DNA of 45,279 nucleotides, taken from assembly GCA_026713285.1 (NCBI GenBank), contig JAPOOT010000289.1, positions 1 through 45,279 on the forward strand, given 5' to 3'. The stretch is from Gemmatimonadota bacterium. GTDB lineage: Bacteria > JAAXHH01. Under the pieces are notes generated by a model. It was not told the origin of the DNA. It did no database searches and saw nothing but the letters and a program-made list of their open reading frames with translations. The translations under genes and the position numbers were made by a program. This document shows positions 1 through 8,106 of this stretch, in pieces (the first letter of the stretch is position 1; each line of letters starts with the position of its first letter).

Positions 1-250
1 CGGGATGAAAACAAGTTGGAGAATCATGCAGGCGCCGCTTTCTTATGAGAGACGGCCATGAGAAACTAAGAACCTTGGGGACATGTTTCTGAGGTGGTTT
101 ACATGATCTACTGGAAGGACATCATTGAAGAATAACTCCTTTCCAGTATGTACCAGTAAAGACCTCTCCCTCGCCCGGAACCCCGGTGGATCTTCTCTGA
201 CGGGCTCGTCCGGTGGGCAGCTTGGCTTACACGGCAGAAAAGGAAATCCG

Positions 251-1924
251 ATGGCTGAAATGACCGGTTACCGGTATATCGCGGAGATGCTGAGCGGCTA
301 CGGGATCAGGGCTGTCTTCCACGTTCCCTATGTCCTGGACGGCGCCCTCGTGGAGATGGAGAAACTGGGTATCCGCCGGGTCCGGTGCCATTCCGAGAAA
401 GCCGCGGCCTACATGGCCGACGGCTACGCGCGGGTCGCCGGCGGTCCCGGCATCGCCATGGCGCAGTCCGTCGGCGCGGCCAATCTCGCCGCCGGGCTCC
501 AGGACGCCTGGCTCGCGTGCTCTCCGGTCATCGCCCTGTCGGGCCGCTGGATGCCCCACTACCTGTACCGGCAGGCCTACCAGGAGATCGATCACCGGCC
601 CCTCTACGATCCGGTCACCAAGTTCAATGCCTACGTGGATGGCGTGGAACAGATCCCATTCCTGTTGCGCCAGGCCTTCCGCGAGGCCACCACCGGCGCG
701 CCGCGTCCGGTCCACCTGGACTTCCTGGGTCTTTCCGGCGATCTCGCGGCGGGATCGAAGTTCGATGCCGAGGCGATCGCAGAGGCGTCCTTCGCCCGGT
801 ATCCGGCATTTCGTCCCGAGCCTGAACCCGTGCGCGTAACGGAGGCGGCAAAACGCATCGCGCGGGCCGAGCGGCCCGTCCTGGTTGCGGGAGGGGGCGT
901 GACGGCATCAGGCGCGCAGGCCGAAGTGGTCCGTCTCGCGGAGAAGCTCTCGATACCGGTGGCGACCTCCCTCAACGCCAAGGGGACGATCCCCGAGGAC
1001 CACACGCTGTCGGCAGGCGTGGTCGGCACCTATTCCCGCAAGTGCGCCAACGAGATCGTCGCCGAGGCGGACCTCGTGATTTTCGTGGGAAGCCATACCG
1101 GCGGACAGGTCACCCATTTCTGGCAGATTCCCCAGCCCGGGACACCAGTAATTCAAATCGACGTGGACCCTTCCCAGATCGGCCGGAACTATCCTGCAGA
1201 AGTCGCCATCCAGGGCGACGCGAAGGTAACGCTGGAGCGGTTCATCGAGACCATTGAACCCGTGCCGTCGAGACCGTCGTGGACGGCTCGCGTGCGGGAA
1301 CGCGTCCAGGCCTGGCGGACCGAGTTCGACGGACTGCTCAGGTCCGACGCTGTGCCGATCCGTCCCGAGCGGCTTTGCCGCGAAATCACCGAATTCCTCC
1401 CATCGGACGCCATATTCCTCTCTGACACAGGCCATGCCGGCATCTGGACGGGTACCATGATCGAGATAACGCAATCCGGGCAGACCTTCCTGCGCTGCGC
1501 CGGGTCCCTGGGCTGGGTCTTCCCCGCGGCCATGGGCGCCAAGTGCGCCGCCCCGGACCGTCCCGTCATTTGCTTCACCGGCGACGGCGGATTCTGGTAC
1601 CATCTGGGGGAATTGGAGACGGCTGCCCGGTTCGGCATAAGCACCGTCACGGTGATCAACAACAACCGTTCCTTCAACCAGTGCCGGGGCGGGTTCGAAG
1701 GCGCGCACGGCGGGCGGGACCAGGGGTCGGACGACCTGTGGGTCTTCGAAGACGTAGACTTCGCCGAGGTGGCGAAATCCATGGGGTGCTTAGGGATACG
1801 CGTGGTAGACCCGGCGGGAATCCGTCCCGCTTTGGAACGGGCCGTCGCGGCGAACGGACCGGTCGTCGTCGACGTGGCCACCGATATTGATGCCATGGCG
1901 CCGACGGCTTACGTGCCGGAGTAA
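251..1924 (+). CDS. ThDP-dependent enzyme of the acetolactate synthase/decarboxylase family
   Basis: The protein is 557 residues long and shows the three-domain thiamine-diphosphate fold. The N-terminal PYR domain has the activating glutamate in CHSEKAA (about E49). A central Rossmann-like domain covers roughly 190-350. The C-terminal PP domain has the cofactor motif GDGG (about 444-447), closed by an Asn run (about 469-471). Members of this family carboligate or decarboxylate 2-oxo acids (acetolactate synthase, benzoylformate decarboxylase, oxalyl-CoA decarboxylase and others); the substrate cannot be read from the sequence. I chose the ATG at 251, with an AGGA 6-9 bases upstream, because family homology begins there; the frame is open back to a TTG at 125, but those 42 residues look non-homologous. 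No regulatory subunit gene is next to it, so biosynthetic acetolactate synthase is less likely than a catabolic relative. Confidence 0.85.
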   Translation: MAEMTGYRYIAEMLSGYGIRAVFHVPYVLDGALVEMEKLGIRRVRCHSEKAAAYMADGYARVAGGPGIAMAQSVGAANLAAGLQDAWLACSPVIALSGRWMPHYLYRQAYQEIDHRPLYDPVTKFNAYVDGVEQIPFLLRQAFREATTGAPRPVHLDFLGLSGDLAAGSKFDAEAIAEASFARYPAFRPEPEPVRVTEAAKRIARAERPVLVAGGGVTASGAQAEVVRLAEKLSIPVATSLNAKGTIPEDHTLSAGVVGTYSRKCANEIVAEADLVIFVGSHTGGQVTHFWQIPQPGTPVIQIDVDPSQIGRNYPAEVAIQGDAKVTLERFIETIEPVPSRPSWTARVRERVQAWRTEFDGLLRSDAVPIRPERLCREITEFLPSDAIFLSDTGHAGIWTGTMIEITQSGQTFLRCAGSLGWVFPAAMGAKCAAPDRPVICFTGDGGFWYHLGELETAARFGISTVTVINNNRSFNQCRGGFEGAHGGRDQGSDDLWVFEDVDFAEVAKSMGCLGIRVVDPAGIRPALERAVAANGPVVVDVATDIDAMAPTAYVPE

Positions 1925-2102
1925 AGGCAGGCGATTGTAATCGGTGATCCATGATCTATTCTATCACAGTCCGCGATGGTACCTTAGACGCCCGAACCTG
2001 ATAAAGAATTGGTTTTTTGTTAGATAAATGTTTCGTACATTAAGAAAAGACCGCCTTAGTTTCGCTCAGACCATCCCATCAGCTCCATACAGGAGGTCCG
2101 TG

Positions 2103-2906
2103 ATGCGATGCCTGGTATTCACCCTTGCCTTGACCTTCGCCGGATGCGCGACGTACAGCCAGATCGGATCGGGCGACTCGCGCGATGCAAGTGCGCTGTC
2201 CGGACCGGGAATGACGGTGACCTGGTTTGACAGCCGGGGTGGGTATCCATCTGTCGGGTACTACGACGTGCAGACCGTCTTCAGTACAAAGGAACTGGGG
2301 AACGGTCCTTATGTCCGCGTCGCGGCGTTGCACATCACGGGGACGTCGCCAAAGGACCTCCTCGGCATGTTGCGGATGCAGGCTTCGCGGATCGGCGCGA
2401 ACCGGCTGCTCATCGTCAAAGCGGAGGAGAAGATAGAAGAAGTCTATCTGTATTCCGGGCTTGAGAACGTGGCCGGGTTTTTCTCCGGTGAGAAAATGGC
2501 CGCGGATCGTAGAGACGAAGCATACACGCTCCGGATCGAAGCGATCGCGATCAGAATGACGGTTGATCGGACAACCCTGGAACCGTCCCGTCAATGGAAC
2601 GACCGGCCCACCGTGTACCAACCCCGCCGGCCGTATGACCGGCCCACTGTGTACCGGCCCCGTCGACCGGATGACCGGCGAAACGTGAAGCCACCCCGTC
2701 GACCGGATGACCGGCGAAACGTGAAGCCACCCCGTCGACCGGATGACCGGCGAAACGTGAAACCACCCCCACCACGGGAGGAGCCGGCACCGGTGAAGCC
2801 GCCTCCGCCAAAGGACGATCAGCCAGCCGAGAAGCCGCCTCCTCCAAAGGATGACCGGCCAAACTTGAAGCCACCCGGTCTGAAGACGAAGACCCACCGA
2901 CCGTGA
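2103..2906 (+). CDS. Proline/arginine-rich lipoprotein with C-terminal tandem repeats
   Basis: The start at 2103 is set by an AGGAGG at 2091-2096, though the frame stays open to 2028. The N-terminus is a short hydrophobic segment ending in FAGC, a lipobox, so the product is probably anchored to a membrane and faces the periplasm. A compact domain of about 130 residues follows and I do not recognise it. From about residue 160 the protein is low complexity: RRPYDRPTVYRP-type units, then three near-identical 12-residue RRPDDRRNVKPP units, then KPPPPKDD-type units to the end. A positively charged proline-rich tail could span the cell wall or bind polyanions; that is inference. No operon partner is visible. 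Confidence 0.75.
   Translation: MRCLVFTLALTFAGCATYSQIGSGDSRDASALSGPGMTVTWFDSRGGYPSVGYYDVQTVFSTKELGNGPYVRVAALHITGTSPKDLLGMLRMQASRIGANRLLIVKAEEKIEEVYLYSGLENVAGFFSGEKMAADRRDEAYTLRIEAIAIRMTVDRTTLEPSRQWNDRPTVYQPRRPYDRPTVYRPRRPDDRRNVKPPRRPDDRRNVKPPRRPDDRRNVKPPPPREEPAPVKPPPPKDDQPAEKPPPPKDDRPNLKPPGLKTKTHRP
2661..2768 (+). repeat. Three in-frame 36-bp tandem repeats in the lipoprotein gene
   Basis: Units at 2661-2696, 2697-2732 and 2733-2768 differ by a single base (G to A near the end of the third copy). Each encodes RRPDDRRNVKPP. The near-identity at DNA level points to recent slippage or unequal recombination. Confidence 0.95.
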
Positions 2907-2982
2907 AGGGACTCTCGTGTCCAGCTAGTAAAGGATGATGTGTTGGATGCAGGTTTGCCGACTTGAAAACCAATGGAGACGT

Positions 2983-3831
2983 TCAAGATTCGAATCTAGC
3001 GCTATCGGCGTCCGGAAGGATCCCGCCCTCGTCCCTGGGCAGCACGGACAGGGGGAGCGCGATCGAGGAACCCGCGTCGACCGGGAGCGTGACCCCCGTA
3101 ATCCACCGGGACTCCTCACTGGCCAGGAAGACGGCCGCGTGGCCCACGTCCCAGGCCGTGCCCTCGGTGCCCAGCGGCGTGGAGCGCATGCGAAGCTTGC
3201 GATGGGCTTCCGACAATCCGGCGGTGAAGGACCCATGCAGGTGGCCGGGAGCGATGCAATTTACGCGGACCCCGTCTTTACCGTGCTGCACCGCCATGTT
3301 GATGGTGAGGGCGATGACGCCGCCCTTGGACGTTTCATAGGCGACGTTGTATGACCATCCGCTCCGGAATCCGTCGATGGACGCCACGTTGATGATGGAG
3401 CCGCCGCCTGTTTCCGCCATGGCCGGTACGGCGAACCGGCACGCGAGCATCATGGCCTTGAGATTAACATTCATGATCTCGTCCCAGTGCGCCTCGGGCA
3501 CGTCCACCACCGTACCTGGATAGCTGACCCCCACATTGTTGAATAGGACGTGGAGCCCGCCGTAACGGTCTACCACGGTTTCGGTCATGGACCTGCAGTC
3601 TGCCAGCCGGGTCACGTCCCCGGTGAAAATAGAGGCAGTTCCCCCTTCTTTCTCGATGGTTTCAAGTGTCCTGCCGGCGTTCTCCTCGCTCCGGTCCGCC
3701 AGCAGCACCTTCGCGCCTTCCCGGGCGAGGAGCAGGGCGGTCGCCTGCCCGGTGCCCGCCACGTCGCTCTGCGTGCCCGCGCCCGTCACGATGGCCACCT
3801 TGCCGTGCAGGCGGGGCTTGCGAATCGTCAT
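2983..3831 (-). CDS. Short-chain dehydrogenase/reductase (SDR)
   Basis: This 282-residue Rossmann-fold oxidoreductase is expected to use NAD(P)H in the cytosol. The classical SDR pattern is complete: a glycine-rich loop TGAG...GTGQA near residues 16-30 (longer than the usual TGxxxGxG because of a five-residue insertion), acidic D46 after beta2 favouring NAD, FNNVG at 97-101, N123, and the catalytic triad S151, Y165, K169 (Y-x3-K). The substrate is unknown. It lies head-to-tail before a second SDR and a PhyH-family dioxygenase on the same strand, with 93 bases between the two SDR genes, so the three could form a small catabolic operon read from 5690 downwards. Confidence 0.88.
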   Translation of the reverse strand: MTIRKPRLHGKVAIVTGAGTQSDVAGTGQATALLLAREGAKVLLADRSEENAGRTLETIEKEGGTASIFTGDVTRLADCRSMTETVVDRYGGLHVLFNNVGVSYPGTVVDVPEAHWDEIMNVNLKAMMLACRFAVPAMAETGGGSIINVASIDGFRSGWSYNVAYETSKGGVIALTINMAVQHGKDGVRVNCIAPGHLHGSFTAGLSEAHRKLRMRSTPLGTEGTAWDVGHAAVFLASEESRWITGVTLPVDAGSSIALPLSVLPRDEGGILPDADSARFES

Positions 3832-3924
3832 TAAAACTCCCTGTTAATCAGAAAATCACCATCTTAATGGCTGCGCCGCGCGATGGCTGCGCCGCGCGAT
3901 GCGCCGAATCAGCGTGTCTCACGA

Positions 3925-4776
3925 TCAGAAGATCTCCGCGCCGCCCGCAACGACCAGGTCCACGGCCGTGAGGTAGTCCGATTCGGGCGAGGCCAGGAAG
4001 GCGACCGTCTGGGCCACGTCGTCGCCCCGGGCTACCCTTCCCAGGGGTGAGATGTCGGTTTTTTCCTGGATGAATTCCTGGTGGGCCTTGCTGTTTTTCC
4101 AGGATTCTCCGAGGATGGCGCCATCGGATACGGCCTCGGCAATGAATCCCACGCGTTCGGTATCGACCGCGGTGGGCGACACGGAATTGACGTTGATGCC
4201 GTGAGGACCGAGTTCCTGCGCCAGCGCCTGGGTGAAACGGATGATGGCGGCCTTGGAGGCGCAGTAGGCCGAGAACCTCGGGCGTCCGATCTTGCCCGAC
4301 GTGGAGGCGATGTTGATGATCTTGCCGCCGCTTCCCCGTTCGATCATGTGGCGCGCCGCGGCCCGGCACATGAGGAACACGCCCCGGGCGTTGACGTTCA
4401 TTTCCTTGTCCCAGGCCTCTTCATCCATATCGACCACGAGGACGCGGTCCTTACCCGGAAGGGAACCGGCCCCGTTCACCAGGATGTCTATGCGCCCGAA
4501 CCGTTCGATCCCCCGCGATACGAGGCCAGCCACGTGGTCGGACTTCGAGACGTCGGCCAGGATGGCCTCCGCTTCCCGCCCCGCCGCCTCGATCTCCCTG
4601 ACCACCGAGGGCAATCCCTCCCATTCCGACGAATCTCCGGGATAGGGGTTGGTGACCAGATCGCTGACGATGACGTCGGCGCCTTCCCGGGCGAGGCGCG
4701 TGGCGACGGCCCTGCCGATGCCACGTTCGCCGCCCGCACCGGTGACCAGGGCGGTTTTGCCGTGGAGGTTGTACAT
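3925..4776 (-). CDS. Short-chain dehydrogenase/reductase (SDR)
   Basis: This is a 283-residue classical SDR. The nucleotide-binding loop TGAGGERGIG lies at 12-21, D39 follows beta2, NGAG is at 101-104, and the catalytic residues are S158, Y171 and K175 (YCASK). The start at 4776 is preceded by AAGGA at good spacing, and homology begins at MYNLHGK. The frame is open for another 244 codons upstream, but that stretch is antisense to the dioxygenase gene and is not protein-like. It is encoded just downstream of the PhyH-family gene (26 bases between them) and upstream of another SDR. The reaction is inferred only at family level: alcohol/carbonyl oxidoreduction with NAD(P). Confidence 0.88.
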   Translation of the reverse strand: MYNLHGKTALVTGAGGERGIGRAVATRLAREGADVIVSDLVTNPYPGDSSEWEGLPSVVREIEAAGREAEAILADVSKSDHVAGLVSRGIERFGRIDILVNGAGSLPGKDRVLVVDMDEEAWDKEMNVNARGVFLMCRAAARHMIERGSGGKIINIASTSGKIGRPRFSAYCASKAAIIRFTQALAQELGPHGINVNSVSPTAVDTERVGFIAEAVSDGAILGESWKNSKAHQEFIQEKTDISPLGRVARGDDVAQTVAFLASPESDYLTAVDLVVAGGAEIF

Positions 4777-4802
4777 GGATTGTTCCTTCTTCTGGCTGTT
4801 TA

Positions 4803-5690
4803 TTACTCGCCCTCTCTCCGGGGCCGCACCACGGTCTCGCCATCGTCCTCCACGAGGGGATGGTGATAGATGTAGGGCGGCTCCAGCACGGCGCGCTGCG
4901 CCTCGGTCAGCTCCGAGGTCCATTCGGGCTGGTTGGCCTCGTAGATCCCGCCGGCGTAGTGGAGATACTTGGGCGTATACCGGTACAGGGCGACGCGCCG
5001 GTCGTTCCTGCCGCGCCAGGGCAGCGTGCCGTGGGCGGTAGCCTCGTTGAAGATCACCAGGTCGCCGGCTTTCTGGACGATGTGATGGACCAGGTCCTGG
5101 TTGGCCTCCCAGGTCAGGATATCCTCGGGACATGGCAAGTTGGCCTTGTGGCTGCCCGGTATGACGCAGAGACCGCCCGCGCCGGGATCCACGTCCGCCA
5201 TGGCGAACTGGCACACGATGAGGCCTGATCGCATGCGCCCGTTGTGGTAGTGGTAATAGCGGGAACCGTTGAAGGTCGCGTTTCCCGAGCCGTGGATCTT
5301 GAGGCCCTCGCAGCCCGATTCGGCGACCAGCACGTCGACGCCGTGGTCGAGCTTCCAACCACGCCCGAACAGGGTGTTCAGATAGGGAATGATCTTCGGA
5401 TGGGCCAGGAGGTTGCGGAAGGGTTGGCACCACGGCTGCGGCCAGGTGAGCATGCCCTCGTAGTGGCGAAAGGGCGCATGCCGTCCTTCGAAGGGCCTTC
5501 CCCGCCAATCGCCGCTGAGTTCGTTGGGTCCGTCGTAGGATCCGAGCCGGTCCGGATTGGCGTCGAGGGCCTCGTTCAGCGCTTCGACTTCGTCCCCGTT
5601 CAGGAAACCCCGCACGTGAAGAAAGCCCTGCAGGTCGTACAGGTACTGTTCCTCTTCGTTCATGGTCGAAAAGGCCGGTGTCTCGGCCAT
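4803..5690 (-). CDS. Phytanoyl-CoA dioxygenase (PhyH)-family protein with altered metal motif
   Basis: The 295-residue protein has a cupin-like double-stranded beta-helix of the PhyH superfamily, which normally are Fe(II)/2-oxoglutarate hydroxylases. The start at 5690 has GGAGGA 7-8 bases upstream; an upstream open frame to 5903 lacks homology. The core GGLCVIPGSHKAN (173-184), distal His in ATAHGT (H220) and 2OG-binding Arg region (R231/R232) are present. At the position of the usual HxD facial-triad motif I read HYHNGR (147-152), so the aspartate appears replaced by His or Asn. It may still bind metal or may have another activity. It is the first gene of a likely operon with two SDRs, consistent with sequential oxidation of a small molecule. 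Confidence 0.8.
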   Translation of the reverse strand: MAETPAFSTMNEEEQYLYDLQGFLHVRGFLNGDEVEALNEALDANPDRLGSYDGPNELSGDWRGRPFEGRHAPFRHYEGMLTWPQPWCQPFRNLLAHPKIIPYLNTLFGRGWKLDHGVDVLVAESGCEGLKIHGSGNATFNGSRYYHYHNGRMRSGLIVCQFAMADVDPGAGGLCVIPGSHKANLPCPEDILTWEANQDLVHHIVQKAGDLVIFNEATAHGTLPWRGRNDRRVALYRYTPKYLHYAGGIYEANQPEWTSELTEAQRAVLEPPYIYHHPLVEDDGETVVRPRREGE

Positions 5691-5871
5691 GGAGCGTCCT
5701 CCCTGGATGCTGTTCCTAACGATCTGGATGGCGCATGCAGAAATTACTGGTGTTATGCACAGAAAGATAGCCGGCGCGGCACCGCGCGCAACGACAAAAA
5801 GCGCTTCGAGGACCTCACGCGGGACGCAGAAAACGACGATCCGAAACCCTTCGACGCGTCCACAAAATGCC

Positions 5872-5900
5872 TTGACAGTCCTGCGGGGGCCGGTTAACGT
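5872..5900 (+). promoter_or_regulatory. Candidate sigma70 promoter for thyX
   Basis: TTGACA at 5872-5877 is followed after 17 bases by TAACGT at 5895-5900. The -35 is perfect; the -10 keeps only T, A and the final T. It sits in the 307-base divergent gap between the PhyH gene (5690, minus) and thyX (5998). I see nothing else clear in that gap. Confidence 0.4.
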
Positions 5901-5997
5901 CACGTAGTCCCCGCCATGGGGTGACCACGGGTCTGTGACCTAAAATGATCGTTGTGTTTTTCCTTGAGAAAACTACGCCCCGAAACTACGGGATGCC

Positions 5998-6960
5998 GTG
6001 TCCGAAGAACCCGAAGTACCCGAGCAGATCGAAGCGCAACATCTCGACCGTCCGACGGTTCCCGAACTGGATGAGTTCCTTGGCTTACCCTTCAAGGTGC
6101 TCGACGACGGGTTCGTCCGCGTCGTGGACTACATGGGCAGCGATCACTCCATCGTGCAGGCCGCCCGTGTTTCCTACGGCGCCGGAACCCGGCAGGTCCA
6201 CCAGGACCGGGGGCTGATCCGCTATCTCATGCGGCATCAGCACACCACCCCCTTCGAGATGTGCGACATCAAGTTTCACCTGCGGGTGCCCATGGACTGC
6301 TGGCGCCAGTGGATCCGTCACCGGACGGCCTCTGTCAATGAATACAGCACCCGCTACTCGCTGGCGATCGACGCGGCGCAGACCACCCCGCCCGATGCGT
6401 GGCGGTTCCAGGCGCAGGGCAACCGCCAGGGCAGTGGCGGTTTCGTCGACGAAACACAGGGAGCGCGTTTTTCCGAGAAGGAACAGGAGCTTCAGGAGGC
6501 CGCCCGGTCCCGCTACGAAGAGCGCATCGAAGCCGGCATCGCCCGGGAACAGGCCCGCAAGGATCTTCCCCTTTCCACGTACACGGAAGCCTATTGGAAA
6601 GTGAATCTCCTGAACCTGCTTCGGTTTCTGCTCCTGCGCATGGACGATCACGCCCAGTGGGAGATCCGGCAGTACGCCCATATTATCGGACACCGCATCG
6701 TGTCCGCCTGGTGTCCCGTGGCATGGCAGGCCTTTCTCGACTACAGCGTGAACGCCATGCAGCTGACCCACCTGGATTGGGAGATCATCCGGGCGATTCA
6801 GGCTGGAGACGACAAGGCAATACAGGATCTGCTGGTGGAGTACCGGTTCGTTTCGAAATCCGGTGCCCTGCGCCGCAACCGGGAGCGGGATGAACTCGAA
6901 GCCAAGTTGCAGAAGCTGAATATCCCGATTCCATGGCGATCCGGTGATGATCCCGCCTAG
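5998..6960 (+). CDS. thyX: Flavin-dependent thymidylate synthase
   Basis: ThyX converts dUMP to dTMP with methylene-tetrahydrofolate, FAD and NADPH, replacing ThyA. The diagnostic ThyX motif RHRTASVNEYSTRYS is at residues 107-121, and the FAD/dUMP-binding context (RHQHTTPFEM, 79-88) is intact. The protein has 320 residues, longer than the roughly 220-250 of compact bacterial ThyX proteins, because of an N-terminal lead of about 35 residues and insertions in the middle. The start is GTG at 5998; there is no ATG before the conserved region, and no strong ribosome site is visible, so the start is uncertain by a few codons. rnhC follows 66 bases later on the same strand and is probably co-transcribed. 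Confidence 0.95.
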   Translation: MSEEPEVPEQIEAQHLDRPTVPELDEFLGLPFKVLDDGFVRVVDYMGSDHSIVQAARVSYGAGTRQVHQDRGLIRYLMRHQHTTPFEMCDIKFHLRVPMDCWRQWIRHRTASVNEYSTRYSLAIDAAQTTPPDAWRFQAQGNRQGSGGFVDETQGARFSEKEQELQEAARSRYEERIEAGIAREQARKDLPLSTYTEAYWKVNLLNLLRFLLLRMDDHAQWEIRQYAHIIGHRIVSAWCPVAWQAFLDYSVNAMQLTHLDWEIIRAIQAGDDKAIQDLLVEYRFVSKSGALRRNRERDELEAKLQKLNIPIPWRSGDDPA

Positions 6961-7026
6961 CGACACCGGGTACGTGGCCAATGCCGGTCGGTCCGCGACC
7001 GCGAACAACCCGATATGCGGTAACCG

Positions 7027-8010
7027 ATGAGTCGAGGCAAACCCGAGACGGTATCCCGGAGGTACGATGTCCCCGACGCCAACGTCCGGTCCGGGATACG
7101 CGATGCCCTGGATCGCTTCGGTCCGTCTGAGCACAGGGCCGAAGCCTGGTGCGATTGGGTGATGGTATTCGAGGATGAAAAGGAAAAGCTGGTCCTCAAG
7201 CAGTACCGGAAAGGTACGCTGATGATCCAGGGCAGGGGGGAACACCTGCTCCGAGTGATCCTGCACGTTCTTTCGCCCTTTCTGGCAAATTCGGGTGAAT
7301 CGGAAGACTCCGGAGAGGGCGCCGGCGGCGCAATGGCTCGCGGCGGTGAGAAGACCCGAAAGCTTCCGCTTCCGCACATCGGCACGGACGAGTCCGGCAA
7401 GGGCGACTATTTCGGTCCGCTGGTGGTGGGCGGCGTCCTGGTGGAGACGGGATCCCGGGAGAAACTGGCTGCACTGGGCATCCGGGACTCCAAGAAACTG
7501 GGCGACGCCAAGTGCCGCGAACTGGCGGCCGGGATCCGGCGTATCTGTGTCGGAAAGTACCGCGAGATAATCATTCCACCGGAGCGATACAACACGCTGT
7601 ACGAGGAGTTTCGCCGGGAAGGCAGGAACCTCAACCATCTCCTGGCCTGGGCCCATGCCCGCGCCATCGAATCCTTGCTGGAGTGCGCCGTCTGCCGGCT
7701 GGCCGTGGCGGACAAGTTCGGCAACGAGCACTACATCCGGTCCCGTCTCATGAACAAAGGCCGGGAGATCGAGCTGATCCAGGAACATCGGGGAGAGCGT
7801 TACCTGGCCGTCGCCGCGGCGTCGATTCTCGCCCGCGACCGATTCCTGGAGCACATGGAAAGACTGTCCGGCGAGGCCGGCCTGCCGCTGCCCAAAGGCG
7901 CCGGGACACAGGTCGTAACCGCAGCCAGGAAATTCGTCGAACGGCATGGCGTGGATAAACTGTCCGCCGTGGCCAAGATGCACTACAAGACCACGGCCCA
8001 GGTTGTGTAA
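7027..8010 (+). CDS. rnhC: Ribonuclease HIII
   Basis: The enzyme removes RNA from RNA/DNA hybrids during replication and repair. It has 327 residues: an N-terminal substrate-binding domain of the RNase HIII type (about 1-85), a short linker, and the catalytic RNase HII/HIII fold. The catalytic carboxylates are visible as GTDESGKGDYFGP (D121, E122), RDSKKLGD (about D154) and VADKFGNE (about D229). The HIII form is recognised by the N-terminal domain plus the DESGKGDYFGPLVV sequence. It follows thyX and ends at a possible terminator. Having RNase HIII rather than only HI/HII is a patchy trait among bacteria. Confidence 0.93.
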   Translation: MSRGKPETVSRRYDVPDANVRSGIRDALDRFGPSEHRAEAWCDWVMVFEDEKEKLVLKQYRKGTLMIQGRGEHLLRVILHVLSPFLANSGESEDSGEGAGGAMARGGEKTRKLPLPHIGTDESGKGDYFGPLVVGGVLVETGSREKLAALGIRDSKKLGDAKCRELAAGIRRICVGKYREIIIPPERYNTLYEEFRREGRNLNHLLAWAHARAIESLLECAVCRLAVADKFGNEHYIRSRLMNKGREIELIQEHRGERYLAVAAASILARDRFLEHMERLSGEAGLPLPKGAGTQVVTAARKFVERHGVDKLSAVAKMHYKTTAQVV

Positions 8011-8023
8011 CCCCGGTTTTTTT
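7998..8023 (+). terminator. Possible intrinsic terminator after rnhC
   Basis: A short imperfect hairpin (CC-GGTT, loop GTGT, AACC-GG) overlaps the rnhC stop codon and is followed by seven T residues. The stem is weak but the T-run is striking in this GC-rich background. Confidence 0.45.
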
Positions 8024-8106
8024 GTTAAAATCAGATCAGACGGATCGTCGTGTTTTGGATTGAACCGCTGGATATGTGAACCGGCTGTACAGGGAGCGTG
8101 CCCCGG

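Noticed and set aside
2985..3000. tRNA-like TTCGAATC in a plus-strand reading
   Set aside because: No acceptor stem or anticodon arm could be drawn around it, and it lies at the 3' end of an SDR gene.
4777..5508. 244-codon N-terminal extension of the second SDR
   Set aside because: It overlaps the PhyH-family gene in another frame; the SDR has a good ribosome site and family start at 4776.
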